A stretch of 64,000 nucleotides of DNA, taken from NCBI RefSeq assembly GCF_014197145.1, contig NZ_JACIEZ010000004.1, forward strand, positions 1 to 64,000, read 5' to 3'. Positions 48,248 through 57,033 of the stretch are shown one piece after another. The first letter of the stretch is position 1. Each line of letters opens with the position of its first letter. The position numbers were made by a program, and so were the translations under genes. Origin of the DNA: Gellertiella hungarica (GTDB lineage: Bacteria > Pseudomonadota > Alphaproteobacteria > Rhizobiales > Rhizobiaceae). The notes below the pieces were generated by a model. The model was not told the origin of the DNA. It did not search any database and saw only the letters and a list, made by a program, of their open reading frames with translations.

Positions 48248-48688
48248 ATGCAATCCAAAGACATTATCGCCATTCTGGACCTCGAGCCGCATCCCGAAGG
48301 GGGATGGTATCGGCAGACCTTTCGGGATGCGGATGGCGGGGAACGAGGTCACTCGACCGCCATCTATTACCTGCTGGAAGCGGGGGAGAGATCTCACTGG
48401 CACCGGGTCAGGGACGCGGCAGAGGTCTGGCATTACTATGCCGGCGCTCCGCTGATCCTGCGCTCGGCAGCAGATGGCGGCCCGCTGGAAACCGTCATCC
48501 TCGGACCGGACATTCTGAAGGGTGAACGGCCTCAGGCCGTCATTCCTGCCAATGTATGGCAGTCGGCGGAATCGCTGGGTGCCTTTACGCTGGTCGGCTG
48601 CACCGTTTCTCCCGGCTTCAGCTTCGATGCCTTTGAAATGGCGCCTCCGGCCTGGGCACCCGGCGAGGACAGCAAGGATCTGCCCTGA
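48248..48688 (+). CDS. Cupin domain protein (DUF985)
   Basis: 146 residues. The fold-typical segment is LEPHPEGGWYRQTFRD...GHSTAIYYLLEAGERSHWHRVRDAAEVWHYYAGAPLIL. The His in SHWHRV and the Glu in AEVWHYY are likely metal/substrate ligands. The family is widespread, with function unproven. It is probably co-transcribed with gloB (10-bp gap). GCCAGGG precedes the ATG. Confidence 0.85.
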   Translation: MQSKDIIAILDLEPHPEGGWYRQTFRDADGGERGHSTAIYYLLEAGERSHWHRVRDAAEVWHYYAGAPLILRSAADGGPLETVILGPDILKGERPQAVIPANVWQSAESLGAFTLVGCTVSPGFSFDAFEMAPPAWAPGEDSKDLP

Positions 48689-48706
48689 GCACGGACTGGG
48701 CGTATC

Positions 48707-49351
48707 CTATGCCCGTGCAAAGGCAAGTGACAGCAGGAGCTGGGCTCCGTAATAGGTCCACCAGATGATCGGAGCCGTGTAGCGTCGCAGATACGAATCC
48801 TCCGGGATGCGAAAGGTCTCAAGCGACAGGACCGCATCCGACGCCACAAATAGCACCGCTCCCACGAGGATGCCCCCGTTTCCCGAGAGGATTGCCGCAA
48901 GCGCCATCGACAGAATGGCAATGCCGTAGGCCACGGCAGGCACGCGCATGCCCCGGGCGCCATTCCAGACTGCCGCCAGCATCCCCAGAACGACCAGCAG
49001 AACCGTCAGACCTGCGCCCCACTGCCAGACCTGCGGCAGCGCACGATCCCATCCGCTCCACAACTCCCAGCCATAGAGCAGATGGGCGACGAGGAATGCC
49101 GCCAGCCCAGCCAGAAAGGGGCCTCTGGTGCGAAAGACCAGTGCCGCATCGCCAAGGGCAGAGAAGGCGAGAGCGGCAACGACCAGCGAACCCGTTTCAT
49201 TGAGAGCCGAGAGCGCTGCAAGGAGGAGGACCGAGCCCGCCTTTACGGGAAGCCTCACCTGCCAGGGGCCCCGACGGCCGATGATACCGTAAAGAGCTGC
49301 AAGCCCGAGAGAGGCCAGAAGAAGCCCTGCGGCAAGCGGATCGGACAGCAT
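48707..49351 (-). CDS. YhhN/TMEM86 family membrane protein (lysoplasmalogenase-like)
   Basis: 214 residues with about eight short hydrophobic helices. Family signatures include LAALYGIIGRR, VKAGSVLLLAALSAL, ALGDAALVF, FLVAHLLYGWEL and the C-terminal VGAVLFVASDAVLSLE...YYGAQLLLSLAFA. Human TMEM86 relatives hydrolyse lysoplasmalogen; the bacterial substrate is unknown. Four bases separate it from the next gene upstream on the same strand, so an operon is likely. Confidence 0.88.
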   Translation of the reverse strand: MLSDPLAAGLLLASLGLAALYGIIGRRGPWQVRLPVKAGSVLLLAALSALNETGSLVVAALAFSALGDAALVFRTRGPFLAGLAAFLVAHLLYGWELWSGWDRALPQVWQWGAGLTVLLVVLGMLAAVWNGARGMRVPAVAYGIAILSMALAAILSGNGGILVGAVLFVASDAVLSLETFRIPEDSYLRRYTAPIIWWTYYGAQLLLSLAFARA

Positions 49352-49355
49352 TTTC

Positions 49356-50132
49356 CTAGTTGCTTATCTTGCGGGCGGAGATCGTCAGCATCCCGATCTG
49401 TGTGGGAATTCTGACGAAGACAGGAGCCATCAACCGCACCTTGCCCGCGCTCGCAAACCAGATCTCCATTTCGGAGGACCGCTTGAGGTATTCGATATCC
49501 TTGCGTCCCTGCTTGTAACCGCCCTTGGGAACGAAGCGGACGCTGCAGACCATTGCTTCGCCGGCATAGCCGTCGAACTTGAAAGGTTTGGTACCCTTGG
49601 CGGCAAGAACCAGGTCCATGCGGGTCTCGCCATCGAAGATCGGCAGAGACCGCGGGCAAACCTTCTTGCCTTCGGGGAAAACCAGCCCGGACAAGGGATC
49701 GAGAACCGAGCGGAGATGGCGGGCTGTGACCGGAACCCAGCCTTCCGGCCGGACAGGTTCCGGGCTGATCGAATTGCTCACGACCCGCCCCCCGTTGAAG
49801 TTGACGCGATAGACCCTCGTCTTCTTGCCGCTGGAATAGGTAAGATCATAGTTTCGCGCTTTCAGCGCGCCGCCGGCATAGGTGCCCGAGACAGATGTTT
49901 CCGCGCGGATGTCGGCAATCAGGTCCGCGAGACCCGACGTGTTCACCCGTCCGGAGATGGAATAGCGCGTCTTGTCGATGCGGGTGCTGAAAACCGCCCG
50001 TGCCACAGGGAGACCGCCGATCGCGATCCGGTATTCGGTCTGCTGCGTCAGGGATGCGGCAGGGGAAGCAGATGGTGTAAGGCCCAGAAAAGATAGCGCT
50101 GTCGCGGTCGTGATCCAAAAACTCTTGCTCAT
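49356..50132 (-). CDS. DUF3108 domain periplasmic protein
   Basis: 258 residues with a signal peptide (MSKSFWITTATALSFLGLTPSASPA, predicted cut near 25). The DUF3108 pattern is TEYRIAIGGLPVARAVFSTRIDKTRYSISGRVNTSGLADLI, followed by a beta-rich body ending EMEIWFASAGKVRLMAPVFVRIPTQIGMLTISARKI. Function unknown; envelope location is likely. ATG 50132 was chosen because a signal peptide follows directly. Divergent from rpmB. Confidence 0.85.
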   Translation of the reverse strand: MSKSFWITTATALSFLGLTPSASPAASLTQQTEYRIAIGGLPVARAVFSTRIDKTRYSISGRVNTSGLADLIADIRAETSVSGTYAGGALKARNYDLTYSSGKKTRVYRVNFNGGRVVSNSISPEPVRPEGWVPVTARHLRSVLDPLSGLVFPEGKKVCPRSLPIFDGETRMDLVLAAKGTKPFKFDGYAGEAMVCSVRFVPKGGYKQGRKDIEYLKRSSEMEIWFASAGKVRLMAPVFVRIPTQIGMLTISARKISN

Positions 50133-50270
50133 GGCGCCCCTCTTTTCCATTCGTGCGGATGTCTGGCGGTTCAGCTCCGTCGAACCGTACCGTTTGTTAT
50201 AACCCGACCCGGCTAGACAAGAAAACATCGGCTTTTTCAAGGATTCTGCTGCCTTGGGCACAGGTTTGGC

Positions 50271-50299
50271 TTGACTGGCGCGCAGGGCGTGACTATAGA
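50271..50299 (+). promoter_or_regulatory. Sigma-70-type promoter of rpmB
   Basis: TTGACT (50271-50276), a 17-bp spacer and TATAGA (50294-50299) lie 84 bp before the rpmB start. Spacing is optimal, which fits a ribosomal protein gene. Confidence 0.6.
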
Positions 50300-50382
50300 A
50301 CCGCAACTTTCCAATCCTGCCTGTTGGATTGCGCGCCCGTTTTGTCGGGTTGAGATCCATGGCCAAGAAAAATAGGTGTACC

Positions 50383-50673
50383 ATGTCCCGCTGCTGCGAA
50401 TTGACTGGCAAGGGTGTTCAGACTGGCAACAATGTCAGCCATGCGAACAACAAGACCAAGCGCCGGTTCCTGCCGAACCTCTGCAACGTCACGCTGATCT
50501 CCGACGCTCTCGGCCAGCGTTATCGCCTGCGCGTATCGGCTGCAGCCCTGCGCTCTGTCGAACACCGCGGCGGCCTCGACGCCTTCCTGCTGAAGGCCGA
50601 CGAATCCGAGCTGAGCATGCGCGCCCGGCTGCTGCGCCGCCAGATCGTCAAGAAGACTGCCGAAGCCGCCTGA
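50383..50673 (+). CDS. rpmB: Ribosomal protein L28 (bL28)
   Basis: 96 residues. It is a small 50S subunit protein. The start [32 protein letters not shown] is the family signature; AGGTGT precedes this ATG, and upstream in-frame codons are not part of the family. The alphaproteobacterial form is longer than E. coli L28 and ends [11 protein letters not shown]. It lacks a full zinc site (one CC pair only). Confidence 0.97.
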   Translation: MSRCCELTGKGVQTGNNVSHANNKTKRRFLPNLCNVTLISDALGQRYRLRVSAAALRSVEHRGGLDAFLLKADESELSMRARLLRRQIVKKTAEAA

Positions 50674-50707
50674 TAGGCTGACGCATCAAGCTCATACGGC
50701 TTTCGAG

Positions 50708-50738
50708 AGGCTTGTCCGGAAAACCGGTCAAGCCTTTT
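50708..50738 (+). terminator. Intrinsic terminator of rpmB
   Basis: AGGCTTG-T-CCGG / CCGG-T-CAAGCCT, an 11-bp stem with one T/T mismatch, closes an AAAA loop and runs into TTTT (50735-50738), 35 nt beyond the rpmB stop. Confidence 0.8.
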
Positions 50739-50761
50739 GTCTGTCCGGCCTGTTCCTCCAA

Positions 50762-50780
50762 CTGGTGGCATCACCCAGGA
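50762..50780 (+). promoter_or_regulatory. Hairpin covering the ribosome-binding site of the queuosine transporter gene
   Basis: CTGGTG (50762-50767) pairs with CACCCAG (50772-50778), with one bulge, and the stem merges into the AGGA Shine-Dalgarno (50777-50780) of the next gene. Partial masking of the SD could control translation. It does not match the preQ1-I or preQ1-II riboswitch consensus that I know. Confidence 0.35.
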
Positions 50781-50787
50781 TAAAAAA

Positions 50788-51423
50788 ATGCAAGCGAACC
50801 GCTTCGTCCTCCTTTATGCCCTGATGATGACGCTCGTCGTCGTCGCATCCAATTTCCTCGTTCAGTTTCCCCTGAATGGAACCGTCGCCGGCATCGCGCT
50901 GGGAGATATCCTCACCTGGGGAGCCTTCACGTATCCGGTAGCATTTCTGGTCACCGACCTGACGAATCGTCAGTTTGGACCCTCGGTCGCCCGTCGGGTG
51001 GTCTTCGTGGGATTTGTCGCCGGGGTTGCCCTGTCGCTCGTCACCGCACCGCACCGCATTGCGATCGCGTCCGGCTCTGCCTTCCTGATCGGCCAGCTTC
51101 TCGACATCACGGTCTTCAACCGCCTGCGCAGGCAAGCCTGGTGGCAAGCGCCTCTGGCAGGCTCCCTGGCCGGTTCAGCGCTCGATACGGTGATGTTCTT
51201 CTCCTTTGCCTTTGCGCCCCTTTTCGTCGTCTTCGGCCCGAACGATCCCTTCGCCATCGAGCAGGCTCCCGTCCTTGGGGTGTTCGCTGCCGAAGCGCCC
51301 CGCTGGATCTCCTGGGCAATCGGCGATTTCGCAGCGAAGATCACGGTGGGCCTCGTGATGCTCCTCCCCTACGGTGCGCTGATGAACATCATCCGCCCTA
51401 TGCCGGCGCTCGACGCCCGCTGA
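50788..51423 (+). CDS. Queuosine precursor transporter (YhhQ/VUT family)
   Basis: 211 residues with about six helices. The family imports preQ0/preQ1. Signatures are LYALMMTLVVVASNFLVQFPL, ILTWGAFTYPVAFLVTDLTNRQFGP, VVFVGFVAGVALSLV, ASGSAFLIGQLLDITVFNRLR and LAGSLAGSALDTVMFFSFAF. ATG 50788 with CAGGA upstream is the start. gluQ, which modifies queuosine, is also in the window. Confidence 0.92.
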   Translation: MQANRFVLLYALMMTLVVVASNFLVQFPLNGTVAGIALGDILTWGAFTYPVAFLVTDLTNRQFGPSVARRVVFVGFVAGVALSLVTAPHRIAIASGSAFLIGQLLDITVFNRLRRQAWWQAPLAGSLAGSALDTVMFFSFAFAPLFVVFGPNDPFAIEQAPVLGVFAAEAPRWISWAIGDFAAKITVGLVMLLPYGALMNIIRPMPALDAR

Positions 51424-51438
51424 CGCGGCACTCGAGAT

Positions 51439-51462
51439 GAAGGCCCGCCAAAGCGGGCTTTC
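51439..51462. terminator. Bidirectional terminator between yhhQ-like and esterase genes
   Basis: GCCCGC (51443-51448) and GCGGGC (51453-51458) form a perfect stem around CAAA, extended by AAG/TTT wobble pairs. It lies at the convergent 3' ends. Confidence 0.55.
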
Positions 51463-52477
51463 ATTCATCGAGCCTGAATTCGAGCATCAGGGTGCGTTGG
51501 AAGACGGAGTGGTTGTCGTCCGAGACCAGGATGAGATGAAGCGACCCGTCCGGCATCGGAAGGGCATCAATCCCTTCCATGTTGTCGATCTGATCTGCCA
51601 TGGTGGCTTCGATGAGGACGTCACCCTCGACGACGGCTCCCGGCACGAGATCTCCTGCCCTTATCCGCCGGATGCGCATGGCAACGCCCGTTGCCAGGTT
51701 GAAGCGGCGCTCAAGCAGGAGAAGATCTCCTGACGGCAGGAAGGTACCGTCGGACACGGCAAATGCATCCCTTGCTGCGACGGAGAAACGCCCTTTGCGG
51801 GGGCCATCGAGAATGGCTGCCAGGAGGTTTCCGCTCTCGTCCACGCTGCGTTCGGCAACGATCACGGCCGCTCCCTGCAAGGGAGAAGCCTTTGGGGCAG
51901 TCACGACCGTTTCAAGCCCACCGTTGGCACGAAGCAGCCCTTCCGGTATCAGAATGGGAACCGTGCCGACCGGACGCGCACGCTCGAAATCGCCCGCGGG
52001 ATAGACATCGACGCGATGCTTGCGCTCGTAGGAGACCAGTATCTCCGCGCCTCGCACCGCCACTCCCTCGCTATCCATGAAATATTTCTGGGCTTCCAGC
52101 CGACCGAGGGCGTCGGTCATCGAGGTGATGCGGACATCCGTCAGGCCGGCAAGGCGCCCGTCCGGGTCGCGCTGGACACGTCCGCGCAACCAGTGGCCCG
52201 TATCCAGCACCGAAACGAATTGCGTTCCATCGTCCAGAAACCGGATGGACGACACGCTCCCGAACAAGGCATCCGACGATCCGAGAACCAGGCCGCCGAG
52301 AAACTCAAGCTTCCCGAACCGGGTTTCGTCGCTTCCCAACCTGAACTGGCTTATCGGGCTCGCCGTCACGGGGGTCGGGACCATGTCTGCTTGCGCAGCC
52401 AGATGCCCCTGGCCTGCAAGACAAAGCAGCAAGGCCATTCCCCACATCGGCAGAGAACGGCCCGACCATGGCATCAC
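51461..52477 (-). CDS. Esterase-like activity of phytase family protein
   Basis: 338 residues with a signal peptide ([23 protein letters not shown], cut near 30). Motifs [50 protein letters not shown] and [27 protein letters not shown] belong to the periplasmic beta-propeller family that includes phytase/esterase-like proteins. Conserved acidic residues probably bind metal. The start overlaps the cobT stop by 4 bp, so it is the last gene of the cobS-cobT operon. Any link with cobalamin synthesis is unproven. Confidence 0.85.
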   Translation of the reverse strand: MMPWSGRSLPMWGMALLLCLAGQGHLAAQADMVPTPVTASPISQFRLGSDETRFGKLEFLGGLVLGSSDALFGSVSSIRFLDDGTQFVSVLDTGHWLRGRVQRDPDGRLAGLTDVRITSMTDALGRLEAQKYFMDSEGVAVRGAEILVSYERKHRVDVYPAGDFERARPVGTVPILIPEGLLRANGGLETVVTAPKASPLQGAAVIVAERSVDESGNLLAAILDGPRKGRFSVAARDAFAVSDGTFLPSGDLLLLERRFNLATGVAMRIRRIRAGDLVPGAVVEGDVLIEATMADQIDNMEGIDALPMPDGSLHLILVSDDNHSVFQRTLMLEFRLDE

Positions 52478-54369
52478 GCAGGATTTCTCCGCTTGGCGCC
52501 GCGCCCCGTGTTCTCTTCGAAGAGGGACGCAAGCTGCTCGGTCATGGCACCCGCCAGTTCGTCCGCATCCACGATGGTTACGGCCCGGCGATAATAGCGC
52601 GTCACGTCGTGACCGATCCCGATTGCCAGCAGCTCAACGGGAGAGCGCGTTTCGATCTGTTCGATGACAGCACGCAGATGGCGCTCGAGATAATTGCCCG
52701 GATTCACCGAAAGCGTGGAATCATCCACCGGTGCACCATCGGAAATCATCATCAGGATCCGGCGCTGTTCCCGCCGCTGCATCAGGCGGTTATGCGCCCA
52801 CATCAGGGCCTCGCCATCGATGTTCTCCTTGAGCAGGCCTTCCCGCATCATGAGCCCGAGGTTGCGGCGTGCCCGGCGCCACGGTGCGTCTGCGGACTTG
52901 TAGATGATGTGCCGGAGGTCGTTCAGTCGACCGGGTGCCGGCGGCTTGCCCGAGCCCAGCCACTTCTCGCGCGACTGTCCGCCCTTCCAGGCTTTCGTCG
53001 TAAAGCCGAGGAGCTCCACCTTCACGCCGCAGCGTTCGAGCGTGCGCGCCAGAATATCGGCACATGTGGCGGCAACCGTGATCGGTCGCCCGCGCATGGA
53101 GCCGGAATTGTCGATCAGCAGCGTCACCACGGTGTCTCGGAACTTGGTGTCCCGCTCCATCTTGAAGGAGAGCGGCTGCATGGGATCGATGACGAGACGC
53201 GGCAGGCGGGCGGTGTCGAGATAGCCTTCCTCAAGGTCGAAGTCCCAGGACCGGTTCTGCTTCGCCATCAGACGACGCTGGAGGCGGTTGGCCAACCGAC
53301 CGACGGCCCCCTGCAAATGGGAGAGCTGCTTGTCGAGGAAGGCACGGAGGCGCTCCAGTTCCGCCTCGTCGCACAGCTCTTCGGCCGTGATTTCCTCGTC
53401 GAAATCCTGCGTGAAGATCTTGTAGTCGACCTTCTCGTTGAAATCGTCGAAGGGGCTGGCGGGGCGGCGTGTCTCGCCAGGTGTCTCCGAATCGTCCTGA
53501 TCGTCATCCGAAAGCTCGTCTTCGGATATCTCCGCGCCGTCCATCTCGCCTTCGTCGAGTTGCTCCTCGGCAGACTGGGAGTCTTCGGCGGGCGCCTGCT
53601 CGCTTCCGGCCTCCTCCTCGGCGCTTTCCTGGTTCTCTTCCTGGCTGCGCGGCTGGTCTTCGTCAGCCTCGGGCTGGTTCTCTTCCGCCTCGTCCTGCTC
53701 GTCAGCGAGATCGTCAGCCATGTTCATGGAGGAGAGGATGCTGCGCACCACACGGGCAAAGGCCTGCTGATCGTTCAGCGTCGAAGCGAGGTTGTCCAGC
53801 TGGCCACCGGCCTTCTGTTCGATGTAGGGCCGCCAGAGATCGAGCACCTTGCCGGCGCTTTCCGGCGCCCTTGCACCGGTCAGCTTTTCCCGGACCAGCA
53901 TCGCCAGCGCTTCCTGGATGGGCGCATCCTGCTGGCGCTGGATCCCGGAAAAATTGGCCCGGGCGTATTTTTCCGCGTTCATGGCTGCAAGGTTTTCCGC
54001 CATGCCCGCCATGCGAAGTGCGCCGATCGATTCTACCCGCGCCTGCTCCACCGCATCATACACGGCACGAGCGTCCGCGCCCTGAGGCGCGAGCGAGTTG
54101 TGGATCTTATGGTCATGACAGGCGATGCGAAGGGCCATGCTGTCGCCGAGGCCGCGCGTGACGGCAAGCTCGGCAGCAGAGGGTTTCCGCGACAGTTCGG
54201 GGAGCCGGATGGAATTCCCGGTCATCCCCGGCCTGTCATTGGCGAAGGTCACTTCTACCGGCGTTCGGCCGGCGACGGATCTGACGCAGCCGGAGATGGC
54301 CCGGCGCACCGGCTCCATGTCCACGACCGTTCCGGATTTCGCTCTGATGTTGTCGCCGCGGCCTGCCAT
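52474..54369 (-). CDS. cobT: Aerobic cobaltochelatase subunit CobT
   Basis: 631 residues. With CobS (AAA+) and CobN it inserts cobalt into hydrogenobyrinic acid a,c-diamide in the aerobic pathway. The N-terminal domain is followed by a long acidic linker rich in Glu/Asp/Gln (about 215-300). A C-terminal VWA domain carries the MIDAS motif [12 protein letters not shown] (DxSxS). The linker is typical of CobT. It lies 18 bp after cobS. CobN is not in the window. Confidence 0.95.
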   Translation of the reverse strand: MAGRGDNIRAKSGTVVDMEPVRRAISGCVRSVAGRTPVEVTFANDRPGMTGNSIRLPELSRKPSAAELAVTRGLGDSMALRIACHDHKIHNSLAPQGADARAVYDAVEQARVESIGALRMAGMAENLAAMNAEKYARANFSGIQRQQDAPIQEALAMLVREKLTGARAPESAGKVLDLWRPYIEQKAGGQLDNLASTLNDQQAFARVVRSILSSMNMADDLADEQDEAEENQPEADEDQPRSQEENQESAEEEAGSEQAPAEDSQSAEEQLDEGEMDGAEISEDELSDDDQDDSETPGETRRPASPFDDFNEKVDYKIFTQDFDEEITAEELCDEAELERLRAFLDKQLSHLQGAVGRLANRLQRRLMAKQNRSWDFDLEEGYLDTARLPRLVIDPMQPLSFKMERDTKFRDTVVTLLIDNSGSMRGRPITVAATCADILARTLERCGVKVELLGFTTKAWKGGQSREKWLGSGKPPAPGRLNDLRHIIYKSADAPWRRARRNLGLMMREGLLKENIDGEALMWAHNRLMQRREQRRILMMISDGAPVDDSTLSVNPGNYLERHLRAVIEQIETRSPVELLAIGIGHDVTRYYRRAVTIVDADELAGAMTEQLASLFEENTGRGAKRRNPA

Positions 54370-54387
54370 ATGTCCTGCCCTGAAGCC

Positions 54388-55377
54388 TTAGGATCCCAAT
54401 ACGATGTTGGCTGCACTTTCCTTCAGCTCGACGCCGAAGGCGCGCTGATACTGCTCGGCCACAAGGGTCCGCTCCAGCTCGTCGCACTTGTTCAGGAAGG
54501 TCACGCGGAAAGCGAAAGCCGTATCGCCAAAAATCTCGGCATTCTCGGCCCAGCTGATCACCGTACGCGGGCTCATGACCGTGGAGAGGTCCCCGTTCAT
54601 GAAGGCGGCGCGGGTGAGGTCGGCGACGCGAACCATTTTGGAAACGGTGTCGCGGCCTGCCGAGGCAGCAAAGCCCTTGACCTTGGCGCAGACGATATCG
54701 ACTTCCTTCTCGTGCGGCAGGTAGTTCAGCGTCGTGACGAGAGACCAGCGGTCCATCTGCGCCTGGTTGATCTGCTGCGTGCCATGATAAAGACCAGTCG
54801 TATCGCCGAGGCCAACCGTGTTGGCGGTCGCAAAAAGCCGGAAGGCCGGATGCGGGCGGATCACGCGGCTCTGGTCGAGAAGGGTGAGCCGGCCCGAGCT
54901 TTCCAGGACGCGCTGGATCACGAACATCACGTCCGGACGCCCGGCATCGTATTCGTCGAAGACGAGCGCGACATTATGTTGGTAGGCCCAGGGCAGAATG
55001 CCGTCCTTGAATTCGGTGACCTGCATGCCGTCCTTGACGACGATCGCATCCTTGCCGACCAGATCGATACGGCTGACATGGCTGTCGAGGTTGACGCGCA
55101 CGCAGGGCCAGTTGAGGCGGGCGGCCACCTGCTCGATATGCGTCGACTTGCCGGTGCCGTGGAAACCGGAAACCATCACGCGGCGGTTATGGGCAAAGCC
55201 CGCGAGGATCGCCAGCGTCGTGTCGCGGTCGAAGAGGTAATCGGGATCCAGATCAGGCACATAGGCGCTGCCGACGCTGTAGGCGGGCACGCGGATGTCG
55301 GTATCGATCCCGAAAACCTCGCGCACCGAGATCGTCGTGTCGGGCAGGTTGGAATATTCAAGGTCAACTTTGCTCAT
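54388..55377 (-). CDS. cobS: Aerobic cobaltochelatase subunit CobS
   Basis: 329 residues. AAA+ ATPase: Walker [11 protein letters not shown] near residue 92, Walker [17 protein letters not shown] and the R-finger/sensor region [33 protein letters not shown]. The start [25 protein letters not shown] is standard. First gene of the cobS-cobT-esterase operon; divergent neighbours are absent because the J-domain gene lies on the same strand 81 bp upstream. Confidence 0.96.
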   Translation of the reverse strand: MSKVDLEYSNLPDTTISVREVFGIDTDIRVPAYSVGSAYVPDLDPDYLFDRDTTLAILAGFAHNRRVMVSGFHGTGKSTHIEQVAARLNWPCVRVNLDSHVSRIDLVGKDAIVVKDGMQVTEFKDGILPWAYQHNVALVFDEYDAGRPDVMFVIQRVLESSGRLTLLDQSRVIRPHPAFRLFATANTVGLGDTTGLYHGTQQINQAQMDRWSLVTTLNYLPHEKEVDIVCAKVKGFAASAGRDTVSKMVRVADLTRAAFMNGDLSTVMSPRTVISWAENAEIFGDTAFAFRVTFLNKCDELERTLVAEQYQRAFGVELKESAANIVLGS

Positions 55378-55458
55378 CGTCTCTCCAAGGCGAACAGGCC
55401 ACCTGTCCGTCCGTCTTCCCTCTTGCTGTCACGTTTTTGCAGGTGTTCCAGAAAGCGT

Positions 55459-56076
55459 CTAGCAGAAACCTTCCTGCTTTAACAATTGATACGCCTGTAT
55501 AACTGCCCGAAAGCGCTCTTCCGAGCCCCTGTCCCCGCCATTTGCGTCCGGGTGATGCTTTTTTACAAGCTCCTTGTAGCGCGACTTGATGTCCTTGGGC
55601 GTCGCATTTGCGGCAAGCCCCAAGGTATCGAACGCCTTTGCTTCCAGCGTCTTGAGTTTACGCTCGCGCGGAGCCGGCCCGCCCCCGGCACGCGTCTGGC
55701 GGACAAAACCGAATGGATCCTTCAGGCGGCCATTTGCCTGCGCAGAATGGATGTTCGCATGGAGCGGCGAGCTGCGGGCTGCACCATTTACACCCACCGT
55801 CCAGGTCGGACGGTGGCCGGTAATGGCCTCCTTCTGATATCGGGCGATTTCGCTGTCCGAGAGACCGGAGAAATAATTGTAGCCCTTGTTGTATTCCTTC
55901 ACGTGCTCGAAGCAGAAAAGGAAGAACGACCCTTCGGCGTTTCGACCGACGGGCGCCCTATGTGCACCCTTCTCGGTGCAACCATCCCACTGGCACATCG
56001 GTGCCGAGGCCTCGATGGTCTCGGCCCGCTTGCGCCGCGTCCGGATGCGGTCGAAATATTTGGAATCAAGCTTCAT
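55459..56076 (-). CDS. J-domain (DnaJ-like) protein
   Basis: 205 residues. The C-terminal J domain (about 147-205) has LGLAANATPKDIKSRYKELVKKHHPDANGGDRGSEERFRAVIQAYQLLK; the HPD motif that stimulates DnaK is intact. The N-terminus has three cysteines (PMCQWDGC...FFLFCFEH) and a YNYFSGLSDSEIARYQKE segment of unknown function, plus a linker. Placement beside cobS/cobT and bolA is common in rhizobia. Confidence 0.9.
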   Translation of the reverse strand: MKLDSKYFDRIRTRRKRAETIEASAPMCQWDGCTEKGAHRAPVGRNAEGSFFLFCFEHVKEYNKGYNYFSGLSDSEIARYQKEAITGHRPTWTVGVNGAARSSPLHANIHSAQANGRLKDPFGFVRQTRAGGGPAPRERKLKTLEAKAFDTLGLAANATPKDIKSRYKELVKKHHPDANGGDRGSEERFRAVIQAYQLLKQEGFC

Positions 56077-56177
56077 GCGGCCTAGCGCACCGTCCGATCG
56101 GTCAAGGATGGGAATGCGCCCTCTGGGGGAAATACTGTGCGGAGGCGACGCCGGCGAAGGCGACGCGCGACTGCCCT

Positions 56178-56206
56178 ATTATGGGGCTCGAAAACCCTCA
56201 CAACAA
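56178..56206 (-). promoter_or_regulatory. Candidate promoter for the J-domain gene
   Basis: On the minus strand TTGTTG is followed after 17 bp by CATAAT (56178-56183). The overlapping CTTGTT-N15-CCCCATAA also resembles an RpoH element, which would suit a chaperone. Which sigma factor acts is undecided. Confidence 0.3.
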
Positions 56207-56301
56207 GAATTGACAAACCGGAATGTTGCGGGCTTTGTGAAACTATTTGGCTGCGCCGCCCGCGGCAGCCCCCTCCTCTCCCATCCCGGAGGACCGACAG
56301 G

Positions 56302-56586
56302 ATGACCAGCCTCACAGAAACCATCCATGCCCGCCTTGTCGAGGCGCTGAAGCCGGAGCGGCTCGAAGTGATCAACGAGAGCCACATGCATGCAGGGCAT
56401 CAGCCGGGGTTCGACGGCACGGGTGAAAGCCATCTGCGCATCAGGATCGTGTCAGCCGTCTTTGCCGGGATGCCTCGCCTCGCCCGCCATCGAACGGTAA
56501 CGGATCTGGTCAGGCCCGAACTGGAGCGGGGCCTGCACGCGCTTGCGATCGAGCCGGCAGCGCCGGGTGAAGCCATACGCTGGTGA
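56302..56586 (+). CDS. BolA family protein
   Basis: 94 residues. Class II KH-like fold with the BolA signature LEVINESHMHAGHQPGFDGTGESHLRIRIVSAVFAGMPRLARHRTVTDLVRPELERGLHALAIEPAAPGE. H-x-x-H and the FAGMxRLxRH segment are the iron-sulfur/glutaredoxin-interaction residues. ATG 56302 follows GGAGGACCGACAGG. It stops at the very base before the convergent copper-protein gene's stop. Confidence 0.93.
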   Translation: MTSLTETIHARLVEALKPERLEVINESHMHAGHQPGFDGTGESHLRIRIVSAVFAGMPRLARHRTVTDLVRPELERGLHALAIEPAAPGEAIRW

Positions 56587-56919
56587 TCAAACGGCCATTT
56601 CCCTGCAGCGCTCTGCACAGGTCATACATGCGCGCACGCAGGCCTCCATCCCATCTAGCCGTGCGCAATCTTCGGCGCAGGCTTCGCAGATCTCTGCGCA
56701 GGCCCGGCAGGAATGGATATGCAGCGCAGACCCTGTCATCATGATGTGGGCACTGGCGCGACACATCTCGGCGCACGCGGCCATCAGACGAAAGTGGGCC
56801 GGCTCGATATGGGCGCCGCCTACGGTCAGGCAATGTTGCATCTGTGCGGAATGGCATTCGCGGTAACAGGCCATACAGGCGTCGATGCAGGCCTGCATCG
56901 GCTCTTCATAAACCTTCAT
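56587..56919 (-). CDS. Cysteine-rich four-helix bundle copper-binding protein
   Basis: 110 residues with 16 cysteines, many in CxxxC spacing along helices (ACIDACMACYRECHSAQMQHC, CRACAEICEACAEDC, CVRACMTCAERC). This is the DUF326/Csp pattern: four helices with a Cys-lined core that stores many Cu(I) ions. It has no signal peptide, so it is a cytosolic (Csp3-like) type. AAGGAG precedes; a GTG 3 bp upstream is an alternative start. The DUF305 gene is just upstream on the same strand. Confidence 0.9.
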   Translation of the reverse strand: MKVYEEPMQACIDACMACYRECHSAQMQHCLTVGGAHIEPAHFRLMAACAEMCRASAHIMMTGSALHIHSCRACAEICEACAEDCARLDGMEACVRACMTCAERCREMAV

Positions 56920-56943
56920 CACTATGCTCCTTGAATGAATTGC

Positions 56944-57005
56944 GGGCTTTCCGGCGGCCGGCGGGAAGAGAGTTCGGAGAGAGCCGCAGGCACACCGGAA
57001 AGCCC
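56944..57005. repeat. 11-bp perfect inverted repeat between the two copper-linked genes
   Basis: GGGCTTTCCGG (56944-56954) and CCGGAAAGCCC (56995-57005) can pair across a 40-nt loop that itself holds GC-rich stems. It sits in the 110-bp gap after the DUF305 stop and before the DUF326 start, in the same-strand transcript. Confidence 0.7.
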
Positions 57006-57033
57006 AGCCGGAAGGCCAGGCGTCGGAAGGGAA

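Noticed and set aside
50740-50787. preQ1 riboswitch upstream of the queuosine transporter
   Set aside because: The candidate outer stem (CCUG/CAGG) encloses a 23-nt segment, longer than the preQ1-I aptamer loop, and no pseudoknot partner is visible.
55378-55458. Cobalamin riboswitch upstream of cobS
   Set aside because: Only 81 bp, with no B12 box or matching stems.
52468-55482. 1004-codon plus-strand open frame
   Set aside because: Antisense to cobT and cobS; long only because of GC-rich codon third positions.
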